This document shows, piece after piece, positions 33,514-45,688 of a DNA stretch of 64,000 bases; the first letter of the stretch is position 1, and each line of letters starts with the position of its first letter. The notes beneath the pieces were generated by a model, which saw nothing but the letters and a program-made list of their open reading frames with translations, ran no database searches and had not been told where the DNA came from. The stretch lies in the NCBI RefSeq assembly GCF_026151205.1, contig NC_087075.1, positions 9,041,303-9,105,302 of the forward strand, read 5' to 3'. The translations under genes and the position numbers were made by a program. Origin of the DNA: Bolinopsis microptera. Taxonomy: Eukaryota > Ctenophora > Tentaculata > Lobata > Bolinopsidae.

Positions 33514-34244
33514 TTTAAGGGGGCCGGGGGGGGGGGTCTTCATCAAAATTCTCTCGAAATCGACTTTATAGTTGTTTCTGATAGAGGGGAGTGATATCAA
33601 TCAGCTGCTTTTGGTCCCATGAAAAAATATTGTTCCTAGCCGAAATTATCGCCGGTCAAAGGTCAGCGCTTATGTGTAATTGTATTGCGCGAGCGATTTT
33701 CAATCGCGCGTTCTGAAAATCGAGTCTAAAAATCTATCTTCTCCTACATTTTTTGAGCAATCACCCTCAAACTTTCAGGATATGTTCTTAGGATCAGTTA
33801 GAAGAGAACTCTAGAGCCAGAATTTTGAGATAGGCCTTTAAAGATTTTTAATTCGATTTTGAAAATCTTGGACCTTGATTTTTAGAGGTCCAAGATTTTC
33901 AAAATCGAATTAAAAATCTTTAAAGGCCTATCTCAAAATTCTGGCTCTAGAGTTCTCTTCTGACTGATCCTAAGAACATATCCTGAAAGTTTGAGGGTGA
34001 TTGCTCAAAAAATTTAGGAGAAGATAGATTTTTAGACTCGATTTTCAGAACGCGCGATTGAAAATCGCTCGCACAATACAATTACACATAAGCGCTGACC
34101 TTTGACCGGCGATAATTTCGGCTAGGAACAATATTTTTCCATGGGACCAAAAGCAGCTGATAGATATCACTCCCCTCTATCAGAAACAATTATAAAGTCG
34201 ATTTCGAGAGAATTTTGATGAAGACCCCCCCCGGCCCCCTTAAA
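33514..34244. mobile_element. Near-perfect 0.73-kb palindrome (foldback element)
   Basis: Arms of about 360 bp (33514-33874 and 33887-34244) around a 12-base loop. They match almost base for base, and the few differences include the length of a G/C homopolymer. The ends read TTTAAGGGGGCCGGGG and CCCCGGCCCCCTTAAA, so TTAA sits at both borders. No coding capacity. It lies directly 3' of the retrotransposon at 34260-36612. Confidence 0.93.
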
Positions 34245-34259
34245 AGAATTAGAAGATAC

Positions 34260-36612
34260 TTAGTTATCGTCGACTATGATTGCAGTGTAAAATTTGTCAT
34301 ATGAATTGTCGACGGTATAATTAGGGTCTGTTGTTATAGATGAGAGTAGCTGTTTCTTATACGAATCACTAAAGCTTTTAACATCGGGCAGATTTCGTAG
34401 ATCTGTTGGAACATTATTCCAACATTTTGCCCCCAAGTATTGAAAGTTTTTATGTGATGTTGATCTATTAACATATAGGTTGCAGCTTTCGCCGCTCCTA
34501 CTACCTCCTGATATGTAACTAAATTTGTTCATAAAGTTTGTAGGACAATTGTCATGGATGATTCTAAACATATAATTTGACAGATGGAGTTGTCGTCTAA
34601 GATGGAGTGGTAACCATTTCATGTCTCTATAAACATTAAGGCTGCTCTCTGTTTGTCGAACGTTGAGAGCTATTTTGGCTACCTTTTTGTACAGAGTGTC
34701 AAGTTCAGCAAGTTTTGTCTTGCCAGCTCTACAATAGATCGTGTCTAAATAATCGAATTGTGGCAACATGAGTGCATTGGCAAACATTTTCCTATATTTA
34801 ATGGGTAGCAGTGCTTTACTTCTATACATGGCACCAATTATCTTCATGACCTTCTTAATAATATAATCTACATGGCTTTTGAAGTTTAATTTACTATCTA
34901 GAATGAGGCCAAGATATTTTGTCTCTTTGCACTCCTTGATTGTGAAAGTTACCTCATTACATTCAATGGTTAATTCATCATGTTGATCAACAGAATCAAA
35001 CAATAGGAATTCAGTCTTCTTTTCATTGAATGATAATTTATTTACACTGAGCCATTTAAAGATTGTCATAAGTTCTATTTTCATGTTTATAAATGTGCTT
35101 CTGCAGGTTTGATCAAAGAATAGTGCACCATCATCTGCAAATAGAAAGGGCTTAGATAGGTTACAGGCATAAATTATGTCATTTATGAAGATACTAAATA
35201 ATATAGGCCCAATGATGCTTCCTTGTGGTACACCACTCAGAACTTCTAAAAATGAGCTTAGATTGCCATTGATCCTAGTGCATTGATATCTACAAGATAA
35301 GAAGTTCTTAAACCAGGTTAAAGCAATGCCACCAATTCCATAATATGCCAATTTTTGAAGCAATATTTCATGATTCACTGTGTCAAAGGCCTTCTTAAGA
35401 TCAAGAAAGATGATTCCTGGTTTATAAGACTTAGATTTACTCATATATATTTCGTCCATCAGATCGTACATCAGATAAGTTGTGGAGTGATTTTTCCGAA
35501 AGCCATATTGATGCCGGATGAAAAGTTTGTTCTCTTCCATGTAATCAGTGAGTTGCTTGCCGACAAAGTATTCTATAAGTTTTCCTACAAGTGGAAGGAT
35601 GGATATTGGCCTGTAATTATTAGGATCATCTTTCATTCCTGCCTTATGGATGGGATTTACTCTAGCTTTTTTACAAAGGGTTGGTACAACACCTGTATTA
35701 AGGCTCAGATTGACTATGTGGGTCAGTGGCTCAACTATGTGCGGTACAGCTTGCTTAAGTAAAAATAGAGGCACATTGTCATATGAGGCCTTGTCATTCT
35801 TGAGCGTTTCGACATACATTAGGATATCAGTTTCATTTATTTCTTGGAATCTATCAAATGAGATATTAGAAGTTCTAGGAGGTAAAAAATCAGTAAAACT
35901 AACTCTTTCAATATTGGGGGCCTGATTTTGTAATCTTGATCCAACATTTGCAAAATGAAAGTTAAATAGCTCAGGATCATTCTCATTGATAGTTTGACAA
36001 TTAGTTGTACCAGGGGTCATATTTGATGCCAGTTTGATAGTTTTCCATATCCCTTTAAGATCATTCTTGGCACTTTTAACTTGTAGATCATCGATTACAA
36101 TAGCCTTTTTGCAGGTTTTAGCTAATTTATTTCTAATATTTCTCTGAATCTTGTAGCAATCCCAGGCCTCATTACACTTTATACATTTGCTACATGTACC
36201 ACATTCATTGCAATTTCCATTGTCTCTCTTATCCTTCTTTTTACGGAATTTCTTTAGAAGAAAATGTGTATGATTAATGGCATTTAAAAGTTCAGTAGAA
36301 GGTTTATGTATGAACTTTTCATGCCTTTCTATGGTCTTGCAAGGGAAGAAGGTTGCATATGCCTGTTCAATATGATGACAAAGGCCAGCAGTGATAGCTT
36401 CAACATCTGTACTTTCCAATAGTGGACTGTAATCAGAACAGGTATCTAGATAGTCTAAGAATTGTTTAACATTACGTTTACAATGATTTCTAATTTCAAC
36501 CTTCTCAAATTTAGGAGCTATAGGTACTTTACAATCTATCTCACACATAATAGCTTGATGATCTCCTATACGTTCATCAAGAACAGAAGATTGGACAAAA
36601 TCTGCATAACAG
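34260..36612 (-). mobile_element. Non-LTR retrotransposon, 5'-truncated, long intact RT frame
   Basis: A 762-residue frame (36548-34260) begins just after the end of an endonuclease domain: upstream bases still read VLDERIGDHQAI, the catalytic GDHxxI box of APE-type endonucleases. RT motifs in order: NNYRPISILPLVGKLIEYFV, HQYGFRKNHSTTY, FLDLKKAFDTVNHEIL, GVPQGSIIGPILF, FLFADDGALFFD (catalytic ADD) and NEKKTEFLLF. A Cys-rich stretch (CNECGTCSKCIKC) precedes the RT. Type is CR1/jockey-like. It is 5'-truncated near 36612, as target-primed insertion often leaves. The RT itself shows no stop or frameshift. Confidence 0.88.
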
Positions 36613-36615
36613 TTA

Positions 36616-37060
36616 GTGAATATTAGTTAACAGCATGGCTAGTAGAATGGGACTTGCGGAATCCAAATTGGTTTTCACCAAGGATATTTTGTGACAAAGC
36701 GAAACTATAGATACGGCTGTATATCACTTTTTCAAATATCTTACCAAATATGGGCAGAGTAGAGACAGGTCTGTAGTTTCCTACATCCTCTTCGTTTCCT
36801 TTCTTAAATATAGGAGTAACTTTCCCAACTTTCAATACATCGGGAAATACCCCGCTCATCATCAGTTTGTTGAAATGTTGGGCTAAAACAGGGCAGATTA
36901 GATGAGCTGACTTTTTGATCACACGGATTGGGATATCACTAGATTTGCCATTTTCCAACTTGGAAATTATTTCCATGAGCTCAGTATGTGAACAGTCAGT
37001 TAGGAATATAGAGTTGTTGTTGGATGGCAGGAGGTAGTCTTCAAATGTTGAAAATTCAGA
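36616..37060 (-). pseudogene. Non-LTR RT N-terminal fragment
   Basis: Reads LMEIISKLENGKSSDIPIRV, FNKLMMSGVFPDVLKVGKVT, GNYRPVSTLPIFGKIFEKVI and GFRKSHSTSHAVN, then stops at the junction with the 5' end of the next element. It is closely related to the RT at 37656-39401. The catalytic ADD half is missing. Its upstream side joins the dispersed repeat at 37060-37135. Confidence 0.8.
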
Positions 37061-37153
37061 GTAAAACAAAGTATTAGTAAAACAAAGTATTTTATTTATT
37101 AGCAGTGCAATCAATTCATATGATATAATTATAAGAATATAATAGTATGTCAC

Positions 37154-37655
37154 ACCTATTTAACTGTTACGTTCGAGTAGTCGTGCCATGGCTAAATTTA
37201 ACTAGGACCAGTGGTGTCGATTAACATTTTTAAAAGGTGATTCTAAGTGACACAAATGGAAAATTTTAAGAAAAGACGGATCAAAACACAGATCCTAGGA
37301 CAAGGAGACCCCACTGCAGGACCATACATGCTATTGGCTTGTGCATGGCCCAAAAGGTTCCAGTTGTCCAGGAAACTGTACGTAGCTGGTCAACTAGTTT
37401 TGAATTCAGACTAGGCTTGATGAGTTCTGGGGTTTCTAGAGTAAGATTTGATGGTGCCAGGTTTGTTCAGGCGGACATGGAAATTATGCGAGGAATATAT
37501 AGGTATATAAAAATTATATCAATATAAAAATAGATCCAAAAATAGATCCAAAGATTCACACGGCAGTCAGGGAACTTCCAGACAGGATGCTTTTGAAACA
37601 GGTATAATTAGCGCTTTTGTAATTAATTGTATGCAAGGGATGGGATGCTGATTGA
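37154..37655. other. No gene recognised
   Basis: Spacer between two retrotransposon fragments on the same strand; a short plus-strand frame at 37339 has no recognisable feature. Confidence 0.4.
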
Positions 37656-40313
37656 CTAAGCTGGTTCAATGCCCCAGCTATTTAGGGGGAGCCACTCAAT
37701 TTCACGCCCAGGTGTTGTCAATTGCTGGGTTTCAAGTAAGAGCTTTTTGATACGGCTCTTGATAATTGAGATGGGGGAGGAAAGGTCGGAAAATTTACTA
37801 GAGCCAGGGACCATGACATTGTTTTCATTAGGAGTGCATTTGTCGAATATTTTATCAACCAAACTGTTCCATATAGTCGTACCTTTGGAGACAAAATTGT
37901 GTTTAGAAATTTCAAGTTTGAGTCGGGGGACCCGCATAGTTTGGCTACATGCTCTGGAACTTGTTTGGAATAAACTTGTCAGAGAGATAGGTTGATGCAG
38001 TTTCAAGATTTTAAACAGTTCAGTGGATATATGTTGGGTGTACAGGTTGTGGATTGACATGATTTTCTCGGTATTGAATATTGGCTTAGTGTTTTCCAAA
38101 GCAAAGCTCCTTTTTGCGATGTGTTCACTGTATGGTCTTGCACGTGCACATGTTTCATAATACTCTGCCCGGTCAAAGCTTGGTTTGCTTCCAAATAGAA
38201 GGCGTACACATCTTTTTTGGATGGAGAACAGTTTAGATAGTCTATAAGGTGTGACACCACCCCAGCTACTGATACAGTAGCTCATATGAGACTTGAATAA
38301 GGAGTCATACAGCTTATGGTACTCTGTTTCTGGAATAAACTTCATAATACGTTTAATTATAGCTATACTTGTAGTTAGTTTACTTTTTATGTTATCTAGT
38401 TGGGGTTCCCAGGATAGTTCATGGTCTATGATAACACCAAGGAATCTCACTTTATCTACTCGTGTAAGCGTGTTGCCTGATAACGTGAGTGAGTTCTCAG
38501 AGCCATATTCACGAGCACGTGCACAGGACGAGTACCGGCCAGGTCTGAATAACATGTAGACCGATTTGCTTTGGTTAATGTGCAGCAAGTTAGATTCCAT
38601 ATAGTCATTTACAGATTCAAGTACTTTATTAGCATTCAAATAGGCTTCTTGTTCAGTTTTTCCAGCAACAAATATGTTCGTGTCATCTGCAAACAGTATG
38701 AAGTGTCCAAGTTTGCTAGAGTTGGTAATGTCATTAATGTAGAGTAAGAAGAGGAGAGGGCCTAGAACTGATCCCTGTGGTACCCCATATTCAATTTTGC
38801 AGTGATCAGAGTGTGTATTTTGGAAATCAACATACTGCTGTCGGTTACACAAATAGCTTTCAATTAGGTCAAGACAGGGCCCTCTTATGCCATAGTGTTC
38901 AAGTTTGACAAGTAATTTTCTGTGGTCGATTGTGTCAAACGCTTTGCTTAAGTCAATGAATATGCCAATTACGTGATTCTTACTTTCTAGGTTTTTAAGA
39001 ATGTGGTCAATGGAGTAATTGATGGCATGTGCCGTTGAGTGGTTGGATCTGAATCCAAACTGTTTATCGTATATGACCATATGTGAAGTAAAGAAGCTAT
39101 ATAATCGGCAGTAAATTACTTTTTCAAATATCTTACCAAAGATAGGTAGAATGGATATAGGCCTGTAGTTATCAAACAGCTGTGGGTCTCCTTTCTTAAA
39201 TACGGGGGTGACCTTACCTATTTTGAGAATATTTGGAAATAGACCCAGCTTCATGAATGAGTTTAGGAAACCAGCTAGGTGCTTAGAGATTGTAGTGCAA
39301 CATTTCTTAAGAACAGCTATTGATATGTCACTAGCCTTGTCACCCTGGAAGGTTTTAACAATTTTTTCGATTTCCTCAGAATCACAGGGGTTTAAGAACA
39401 TACTGTTGGTAACTCTTGTATAGGCAGGTCAGCTATTGATTCATTTAGAGTGGAGGCAATGGAGTTAAAGTATTTGTTGAACTCGTTTGCAATAACCCTT
39501 CTATCTGTTATTTTTCTGTTGTCGATTATAAATGAGGGTTTGATACTCTTTTTACACTTCCCTCTGAGTTCATTAATGATTTGCCATGTCTTCTTACGGT
39601 CGTGCTTATTTTCTATGATTTGGTTGCAAGAGTAAGTATTTTTTGCAGTGTTAATTACAGATTTGAGGATCCTTCGGTATACCTTGAAGGTTTGCTCGAG
39701 ATCCTGGTTTCCTTCAGGGTTTGCCTTAGTTTTAGATGTAATCCAGGCATCTTTTAATTCATGTTTTTTTTTCAACGGCTGATGAAAGACTATCTGTTAT
39801 CCTGGGGTTATTGATAGGATTCCGTTTAGTAGTTTTTGGCTTTACAAGTTTGCATGTTGAATCAAGTACATGATCAAATAATTTAGTAAAATCCGAGAAT
39901 TCATGAGAAGTGTGGAGCTTTGAGAGGTCAGTGTTCAGTAGGGTTAGGAATTTATTAAGGTTGGCATTGCTGAAGTCGTAGTACTGGACATGTTTTTCAC
40001 TTTTTGGACCAACCTCGAATTCGATGTCAGTGAATTCAAATGTTGGAGCATGGTCACCAATTCTATCTGTTATACAACCTGAGAGAACACAGTTACCAGG
40101 GTCATTTGTGAGGATGTTGTCAATACAAGATGGTTTGCAATTTGGTCTCTCATGTGTAGGTATCGAAATAACAGGAGCGAAACCATTTCTAAATAAGCAT
40201 TCTTCAAAAAGAGTATAGTTGCCATGACCAGCGTCACCATTCACTTTAAGAAGGTCAACATTAAAGTCCCCCATTATACGTACACCAGATTTAGGGAGGA
40301 GTTTACATACATT
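37656..40313 (-). mobile_element. CR1/jockey-like retrotransposon, 5'-truncated, two frame breaks
   Basis: Three overlapping minus-strand frames make one decayed ORF2. First, 40274-39759: end of the APE endonuclease (MGDFNVDLL, SCIDNILTND, DRIGDHAPTF). Second, 39775-39392: linker (TWQIINELRGKCKK, FNKYFNSIAS). Third, 39401-37656: RT (FDNYRPISILPIFGKIFEKV, FGFRSNHSTAHAIN, FIDLSKAFDTIDHRKLL, YGVPQGSVLGPLLFLLYIND, HFILFADDTNIFV), followed by the C-terminal helical region. The frame changes fall near 39765 and 39395. The 5' end at about 40313 abuts a different RT family. The frame breaks indicate it is dead, though the catalytic residues remain. Confidence 0.85.
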
Positions 40314-40985
40314 GTCTTATCTCATGTTCTAGCGGCTCCATGGCTTCAGAGATGTGAGGAACAGTCCTTTGAACAAACTTCCATCTGTGTTGGATGCCAG
40401 AGATGTAGGCTGAGTAGGCTGCTTGAGGCTCAGATTCTGCAATATCAGCTAGCATCTTGATGTCTTTACACCACCCTTGGACCTTATCGGAAATGTACTG
40501 ATCTTTGACACCTGTATTGCCAAGTACTGCACCAAGATGCCGTGTGCCTGATGTTATTTGCATATTGAACTCCCCAAACAATGCCTTGGCCTGGTCGATC
40601 ATCTGTGGGTCTTTTACTACTAAAATGCTCTTAGATGGGTTAGGAAAATAACCATACTTAGGTCCAACTTGGAGCAACTCCTTCCACCACTTATACACGG
40701 CCTCCAATTTCCCACCAGCAGCACTATCATCTGCAAACCACACCTGTTTGATGATGTTTCTCAGGTGGTCGATAAGTGGCTTGGTGCTAAGAGCATATCC
40801 ACCAGTAGCAATATTGTCTCCTTGAGTGAAACCTTCACTGCTCTTGATGATCACTCCCTCACTATTAGCTACATAGAGGTCTGTTGGTTCCCTATAGGTG
40901 TTTTCAAAGTATTTGGCAAGCGGTGGGCAAACATACTGCATTAATCGAGTCTTAATCAGCTTAACGAGACGAAACTTTCAATACT
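40303..40985 (-). pseudogene. RT fragment of the nuclease-tailed retroelement family
   Basis: Reads SSEGFTQGDNIATGGYALST, KQVWFADDSAAGGKLEAVYKW and HLGAVLGNTGVKDQYI, ending where the CR1-like element begins. WFADDSAAGG is the catalytic box; GFTQGDN replaces the usual GxPQG. The last part (SGIQHRWKFVQRTVPHISEA) matches the start of the fragment at 60857-62095, so the two are pieces of one family. N- and C-terminal parts are missing here. Confidence 0.75.
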
Positions 40986-41052
40986 GATATCGGGGCCTGC
41001 TGTAGTAAATGCAGGGGGTACAGGTAAGTGTTCTTTACGTTATATATTTGTT

Positions 41053-41148
41053 ACCTGGGGCCCGACCGGGACCCCAGGCTATAATTTTCATAAAAATAGA
41101 ATAAAAATTCGGCGAAATAACAAACTAGCTGAACGCTGCCCAGTAACA
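41053..41148. mobile_element. TTAC/GTAA MITE, copy
   Basis: Starts TTACCTGGGGCCCGACCGGG, continues ACCCCAGGCTATAATTTTCA, and ends 'ctgaacgctgcccagtaa'. The terminal palindrome carries an extra GCCCGACCGG compared with the other copies. Confidence 0.75.
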
Positions 41149-42680
41149 TTTGGTACCAAATTGGTAAAAATCGGAAAAATAGAACTTTGTCTCAACTTTT
41201 TGGCGTTAGTTCAACTTTCAAATAACCATAAGCCTTCAGCGGGCGCGCTACTGCAAGCGATGATCTGATTAGAGCAAATTCATTTTACAATGTACGCGTG
41301 TACATAGCCATGTGTATACAGTATACGCGTACTGCGTGACGCGCTTGTTTCACAATTATATTTGCCGCCTTCGGCGGTCGCGCGCTACTGCAAGCGAGAT
41401 GGCTCTGGTTAGAGCAAATGTGCGCGCATTATACTAATGCAAGCCTGATCAGTTAGAGCATGCTCCATTCTCCAATGAGTAATATGTGTACTGTATAAAC
41501 ATTATAGCTTGTAGCACGATGCGTTACTGTGCCGCGCTTGCTCTATCCAGAGCCCTTGCGCTTGCAGTAGCGCGCGCCCGCCTCACGGCGGTAAAAAGGG
41601 CTCTAGCCATGAACCCACCCAACGATTTTGGCACCACTCTACAGTGGTGCCAAAATTTCCCGCGCTTTTTTCCTCATATGCGACGTGTGTAGCCTTTCAG
41701 ACATTGATTGCATAAACGAGGTGTCGTTCGTCACTTCAAGATCGAGTGACAGGGTGCTGACCATGCCCGAACCTAATTGATCATTGATTGGGTCTGAGGT
41801 CACGTGATTATGAGCCTATGAGGTCACGTGACTATGACGTCACCAGACCTTGTCCTCCGTTTCCCGCTCATTGGACCAGGTGAGCTTGCATGCTTGTGAA
41901 TGTAGGTGTAAGTACAGCTGTACTGTAGTTTATACCTAATTAACCCCTATACACTGTCACTATGCACTATAGAAACATGAAAAGTGGTTACTGCATACTG
42001 GAGGGAGAAGTGCCAAGACTACCTGCGCTACATAGACGCTGTTGTCAGCACTGCGCACGCGCGCACGAACCTTCCCATCGGGGTTCGTGGATAGGTGCTT
42101 TTCTTGACTTGTGAAACAAGCGCGCCCGAAGTGGCGCGAAAGCACATGGTTAGGTGAATGCCGCGCCGCGCATTCAATTATGCTTCTCGCAACGCTAGAT
42201 CGGTGAAATGTGCTACTGTGCCTTGCCGAGCTGCGATGAATTGATATTATATATCGTCGATTAACATTATAGCCTGTGCAGCAACACGCGCGTTCACATA
42301 ACCATGTGCTTTTGAGCCACTGCAGCGTGCAGGCGCGCTCGTTTCACACGGGAGGCGAGAGGAAAAGAGTTTAAAGATAAAATAGAGATAAGGATAAAAT
42401 ACATATATAAATAGATAAAGATAGCGATTAGAATATTAGATAGAGATTTTACAGCAATTTTACAAAAATGACACACATGGGCCACCTAATGATATACATG
42501 ATAAACCTGCTAGCGCATGTGCATCATTATTTTTTGACACATAATATAAAATATTTGTTTCAAATTTTAGTCCGTCGACGAGTCCAACTCGGCGCGCGTC
42601 TTAGTAGGTTATAAACCTACAAGGTACGAGGCAAGTGCTACGAAGTAGCGCGCTCTGGGCTAGTAGTACTAGTAGTATTC
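41149..42680. repeat. Patchwork of dispersed repeats, no gene
   Basis: Contains two inverted GC-rich blocks (41225-41430 versus 41525-41605, sharing 'cgcgctactgcaagcg' and its complement). It also has a 265-bp diverged copy (about 41690-41955) of part of the arm of the 57109-60040 element, including 'gaggtcacgtgactatgacg' and 'ctcattggaccaggtgagct', a relative of the 22480 repeat (42110-42240), and the 'taggttataaacctac' palindrome (42604-42619), also found in that arm. No coding region supported. Confidence 0.7.
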
Positions 42681-42729
42681 CATTAACTTGATACATGTTT
42701 CGTATCCCAATATCAGAGATATACTTCGG

Positions 42730-43062
42730 CGCGCGAAAAGTGGCATGCAACGTATGTCAAGGAAATCACATACACCTAACTCCGTTCTTTACGGAAAGAT
42801 TCCATCGGTGACAGATACTATAAAGACACGAAGACTTCGTTTTGCAGGACATGTCTACCGTCTACAGGACCAACCTGCTCAACAACTCCTTTTTTGGCAA
42901 CCATCCTATGGCCAGCGTTATCGAGGACGACCACATAAGACCTTCCCGGACGTCCTACTTGAAGACACTGGAATGGAACCTGACCAGCTGCGTTTACTCA
43001 TGTGTGATAGGGATAAATGGAGAGAAGCGTTGACACGAAACTCGTTCCAGATTTCATCCTGA
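42730..43062 (+). pseudogene. RTE-type retrotransposon C-terminal fragment
   Basis: Reads KIPSVTDTIKTRRLRFAGHV, LLFWQPSYGQRYRGRPHKTF and DTGMEPDQLRLLMCDRDKWR, then stops. This is the tail after the RT in RTE elements (RRLRxAGHxxR, RGRP, W-R). It is related to the tail of 52703-53757. The RT core is missing. Confidence 0.75.
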
Positions 43063-43084
43063 TCGACCTAGGCAGGTACTTACT

Positions 43085-43663
43085 TCAGGTTGGTTTAACA
43101 GGGAGTGCTTCCGGACAACAGTAACTAGTACGTCCTCCATTCATTCCTGGTTCAGATCTTTCTGTAGATTCCATTCCAGGAGTGAGTTGTTGGTGATGGC
43201 GGTGTATCCTTTGGTTGGCGGGGTATCGGGAAACGTCTCCAAAAATCGAGCAAGTGATATCTTGAAGGGTCCTAGAGCAGTTAAACTGTTCACTTGTCGT
43301 GGGAGGAGGTTCCATAGTCTCGCTGCATTCACTCCAAAGGAATTCTCGTAATGAGTGGCCAGTGGCCACTGATCGTTGCGATTTGTTGTTCAGTGGTGGG
43401 ACTATGGCTTTTATGCCATGTCGAGCGTTTTCCTTGAATACCATGTTGATGTCATTTGGAGCAAGGTCGTTTGCCATCTTCCATGTATGGATCAGGATGT
43501 ATCGCTCTCTCCGCCTCTGCAGGGAGAGCAGGTCCAGCTTCTTAAGACGGTCCCAATAGTCCAATTGCTGACAACCTAAGATACGGCGAGTGTAGTTCCT
43601 CTGAACATTTTCAATTGCTTCTATATCGGTGATTTTGCTGGGGTTCCAGACAGGGACGATCAG
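43085..43663 (-). pseudogene. CR1/jockey-like RT C-terminal fragment with frameshift
   Basis: Begins with IVPVWNPSKITDIEAIENVQ and continues YWDRLKKLDLLSLQRRRERY and ILIHTWKMANDLAPNDINM. After about 43330 the reading continues in another frame (ARLWNLLPRQVNSLTALGPF, KISLARFLETFPDTPPTKGY). The one-frame shift and the missing RT core show it is dead. Confidence 0.75.
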
Positions 43664-43698
43664 AGTATTTTACCCATCAACGGATGGTACCCTTAATC

Positions 43699-44556
43699 TT
43701 ACTGGGCGGCGCTCAGCCTGTATATCCACCAGCGTGCGCTTTTTTGCATAGCGGGCTCTCGCCAGCCCGCTGTCAAAGGGCCCGATATCTCTACAGCCCG
43801 CTCATGATATAGCCCGCTAACAAGTGACATTTAATTTGACCAGTAGCAATATAGCCCGGAGTTCTCTAAAATATTTTCAGTTTCTGTATCGTCTCCATGT
43901 GAAATTCCTTATTACACTGACTATATATACATTTTATTTTTGTGTCCGGTAGGGCTGCTCATGCAGCTCGTGAGCAGATGACATGATACTTTGATTTATA
44001 TCAAAGTTATACTGTCAGCAATACTCATAACACACTACATAATACACATCAGCACTATAATCCCCCTATATTATTGATATTCATCGTCACTGACATTACA
44101 TTCATTATTCCCACGGCCCAGGAATGCAGTGCATCTCCAGCCCCTATATACGACACAGCCCTTTATGATTGGCTTACATTGAATTAACACGTGACGTGTT
44201 ACCATGGTTACAACAATTAGTGGCGACCTTTTCTAGAGTTGACTTTTATACAAGCTCCATTGTTTATTTATAAAATTATATATTAACTGTAATACGCCCG
44301 CTGGTGGATATAATCCACATCACCTCGACCCGCGGGCGGAAAAATCGTATAGCACTCGGGCCCGATGGGCCCTCCGTGCTATACGAAAATATGTCCTCCT
44401 CGGGCTAGCGCCCTCGGGGACATATGAAATATTGCACGCGCGTGCGCGTGCAATATTTTGTTCCGCCCGCGAGTCTCCGGTGATATGTATATATATCTTT
44501 CCGCCGAATCTCTATGATTATGAACATAAATATAATAGCCTGGGGTCCCCAGGTAA
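43699..44556. mobile_element. TTAC-MITE split by two nested hairpin elements
   Basis: The outer ends are those of the short TTAC/GTAA MITE: TTACTGGGCGGCGCTCAGCC at 43699 and GGGGTCCCCAGGTAA at 44542-44556. Instead of about 60 bp between them there are about 820 bp. First comes an element with 14-bp TIRs TATATCCACCAGCG (43721-44312), holding several AGCCCGCT direct and inverted copies. Then comes a multi-hairpin block (44313-44490). Insertion into the MITE is the simplest reading. Confidence 0.75.
44313..44490. repeat. Multi-hairpin block, copy 1
   Basis: An outer stem (CCCGCGGGCGGAA with TTCCGCCCGCGAG) encloses three hairpins in a row: CGTATAGCAC with GTGCTATACG; ATATGTCC plus CTCGGGC with GCCCTCGG plus GGACATAT; and AATATTGCACGCGC with CGCGTGCAATATT. 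A reverse-orientation copy is at 53758-53930. Confidence 0.92.
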
Positions 44557-45460
44557 CCCGTAATCAAAATGGTTAATATTTGATTTAATTGTTCATGTTT
44601 CAGAAATTAGAACCGGCAACGAGACGCATCTCATTCTCAGCATGTTATAAACATTTAAATGTAAATTCATATGCTCTGTCAATGTGTTGAGTTCAGCTTT
44701 TATGGTTAAGGTTATCTAGGCTAGCTTCAAGCTTGCTGGTCTCTTGCTCGCTTCTCAGCAAAAAAGACTAGCAAGCTAGGTAACTATAAACTTAAACCGT
44801 ATTACTCCAAACTCTGGCCATAAACAGTAGAATTTGCTGTTTGCGTTTAACTGGTATTTAACGTGTCCAAAATAAGAAAATAGCAGTGTTTTTGTTAATC
44901 AACAATAACAAATAAACTATTAGGGAAGCAATGTCATAGAGGGATTTCAGATTTGAAATCAGTGTCCAAAATACATCGATTTGCAATTTGGGTCACTTTG
45001 ATATCATCGCAGGGCCCTATATGCACCTACAGTCTACACTGTTATACACGGATAGGTCCAATTCTAATCCCCACCAGACTGCTCTATTATATTTGTCGCG
45101 ACATAGTATCCTCTGCCCTGTGATATTAATAGTATCTAGTAGCGAACAAAAAATTACTCTGGGATCTATACTAGGAATACAATAACCAATTCATCATTTA
45201 TAACATCTATATTATAACTTATTAATACTAACATTAAAAGACAATGCCATTACAATAAGGGACCGTTCACATGACACATATTACGTCTGCAAAAATCCAA
45301 CCTAGAATTCTGACATCATATGTTATACGTAAAAGATCCCTCATTTAAGATTTATCAAATTCCACTAATTTTCTAAGTAAATATAATTGAAAGGAGCGAC
45401 ATGACTGACTAAACCAGAATGCTCAAAACATCTTCCGGTTAGTTAAGAATCCCAGCGGGG
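44557..45460. other. No gene recognised
   Basis: AT-rich spacer. 'Gctagcaagctaggtaa'-like words near 44725-44785 recall those at 8335-8410. Nothing else seen. Confidence 0.4.
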
Positions 45461-45688
45461 ATGTGGGGCAAGACTCAGTTCATGCCGGAAGAAGTAGCAG
45501 CCAGCAGAAAATTCAGCATCGCCCGCATCCACGTGGAACGCTCCATTGGCTATCTGAAGCGGTACAAGATTTTGGGAAACAAAGTTGTGGCGAAGATGTT
45601 GCCTTATCACTTATCTGAGCGACATCGCATTCGGGTGTGCCCAACTTGTCAACTTGAACCCTGTTTTTTTAAGGGAGTTGGAAAGTGA
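45461..45688 (+). pseudogene. Harbinger/DDE_4-type transposase C-terminal fragment
   Basis: Reads EEVAASRKFSIARIHVERSI and GYLKRYKILGNKVV, the E-containing ARIHVERxIGxxK box of PIF/Harbinger (DDE superfamily 4) transposases, then CPTCQLEPCFFKGVGK and a stop. Upstream DD residues are absent. Remnant. Confidence 0.65.
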
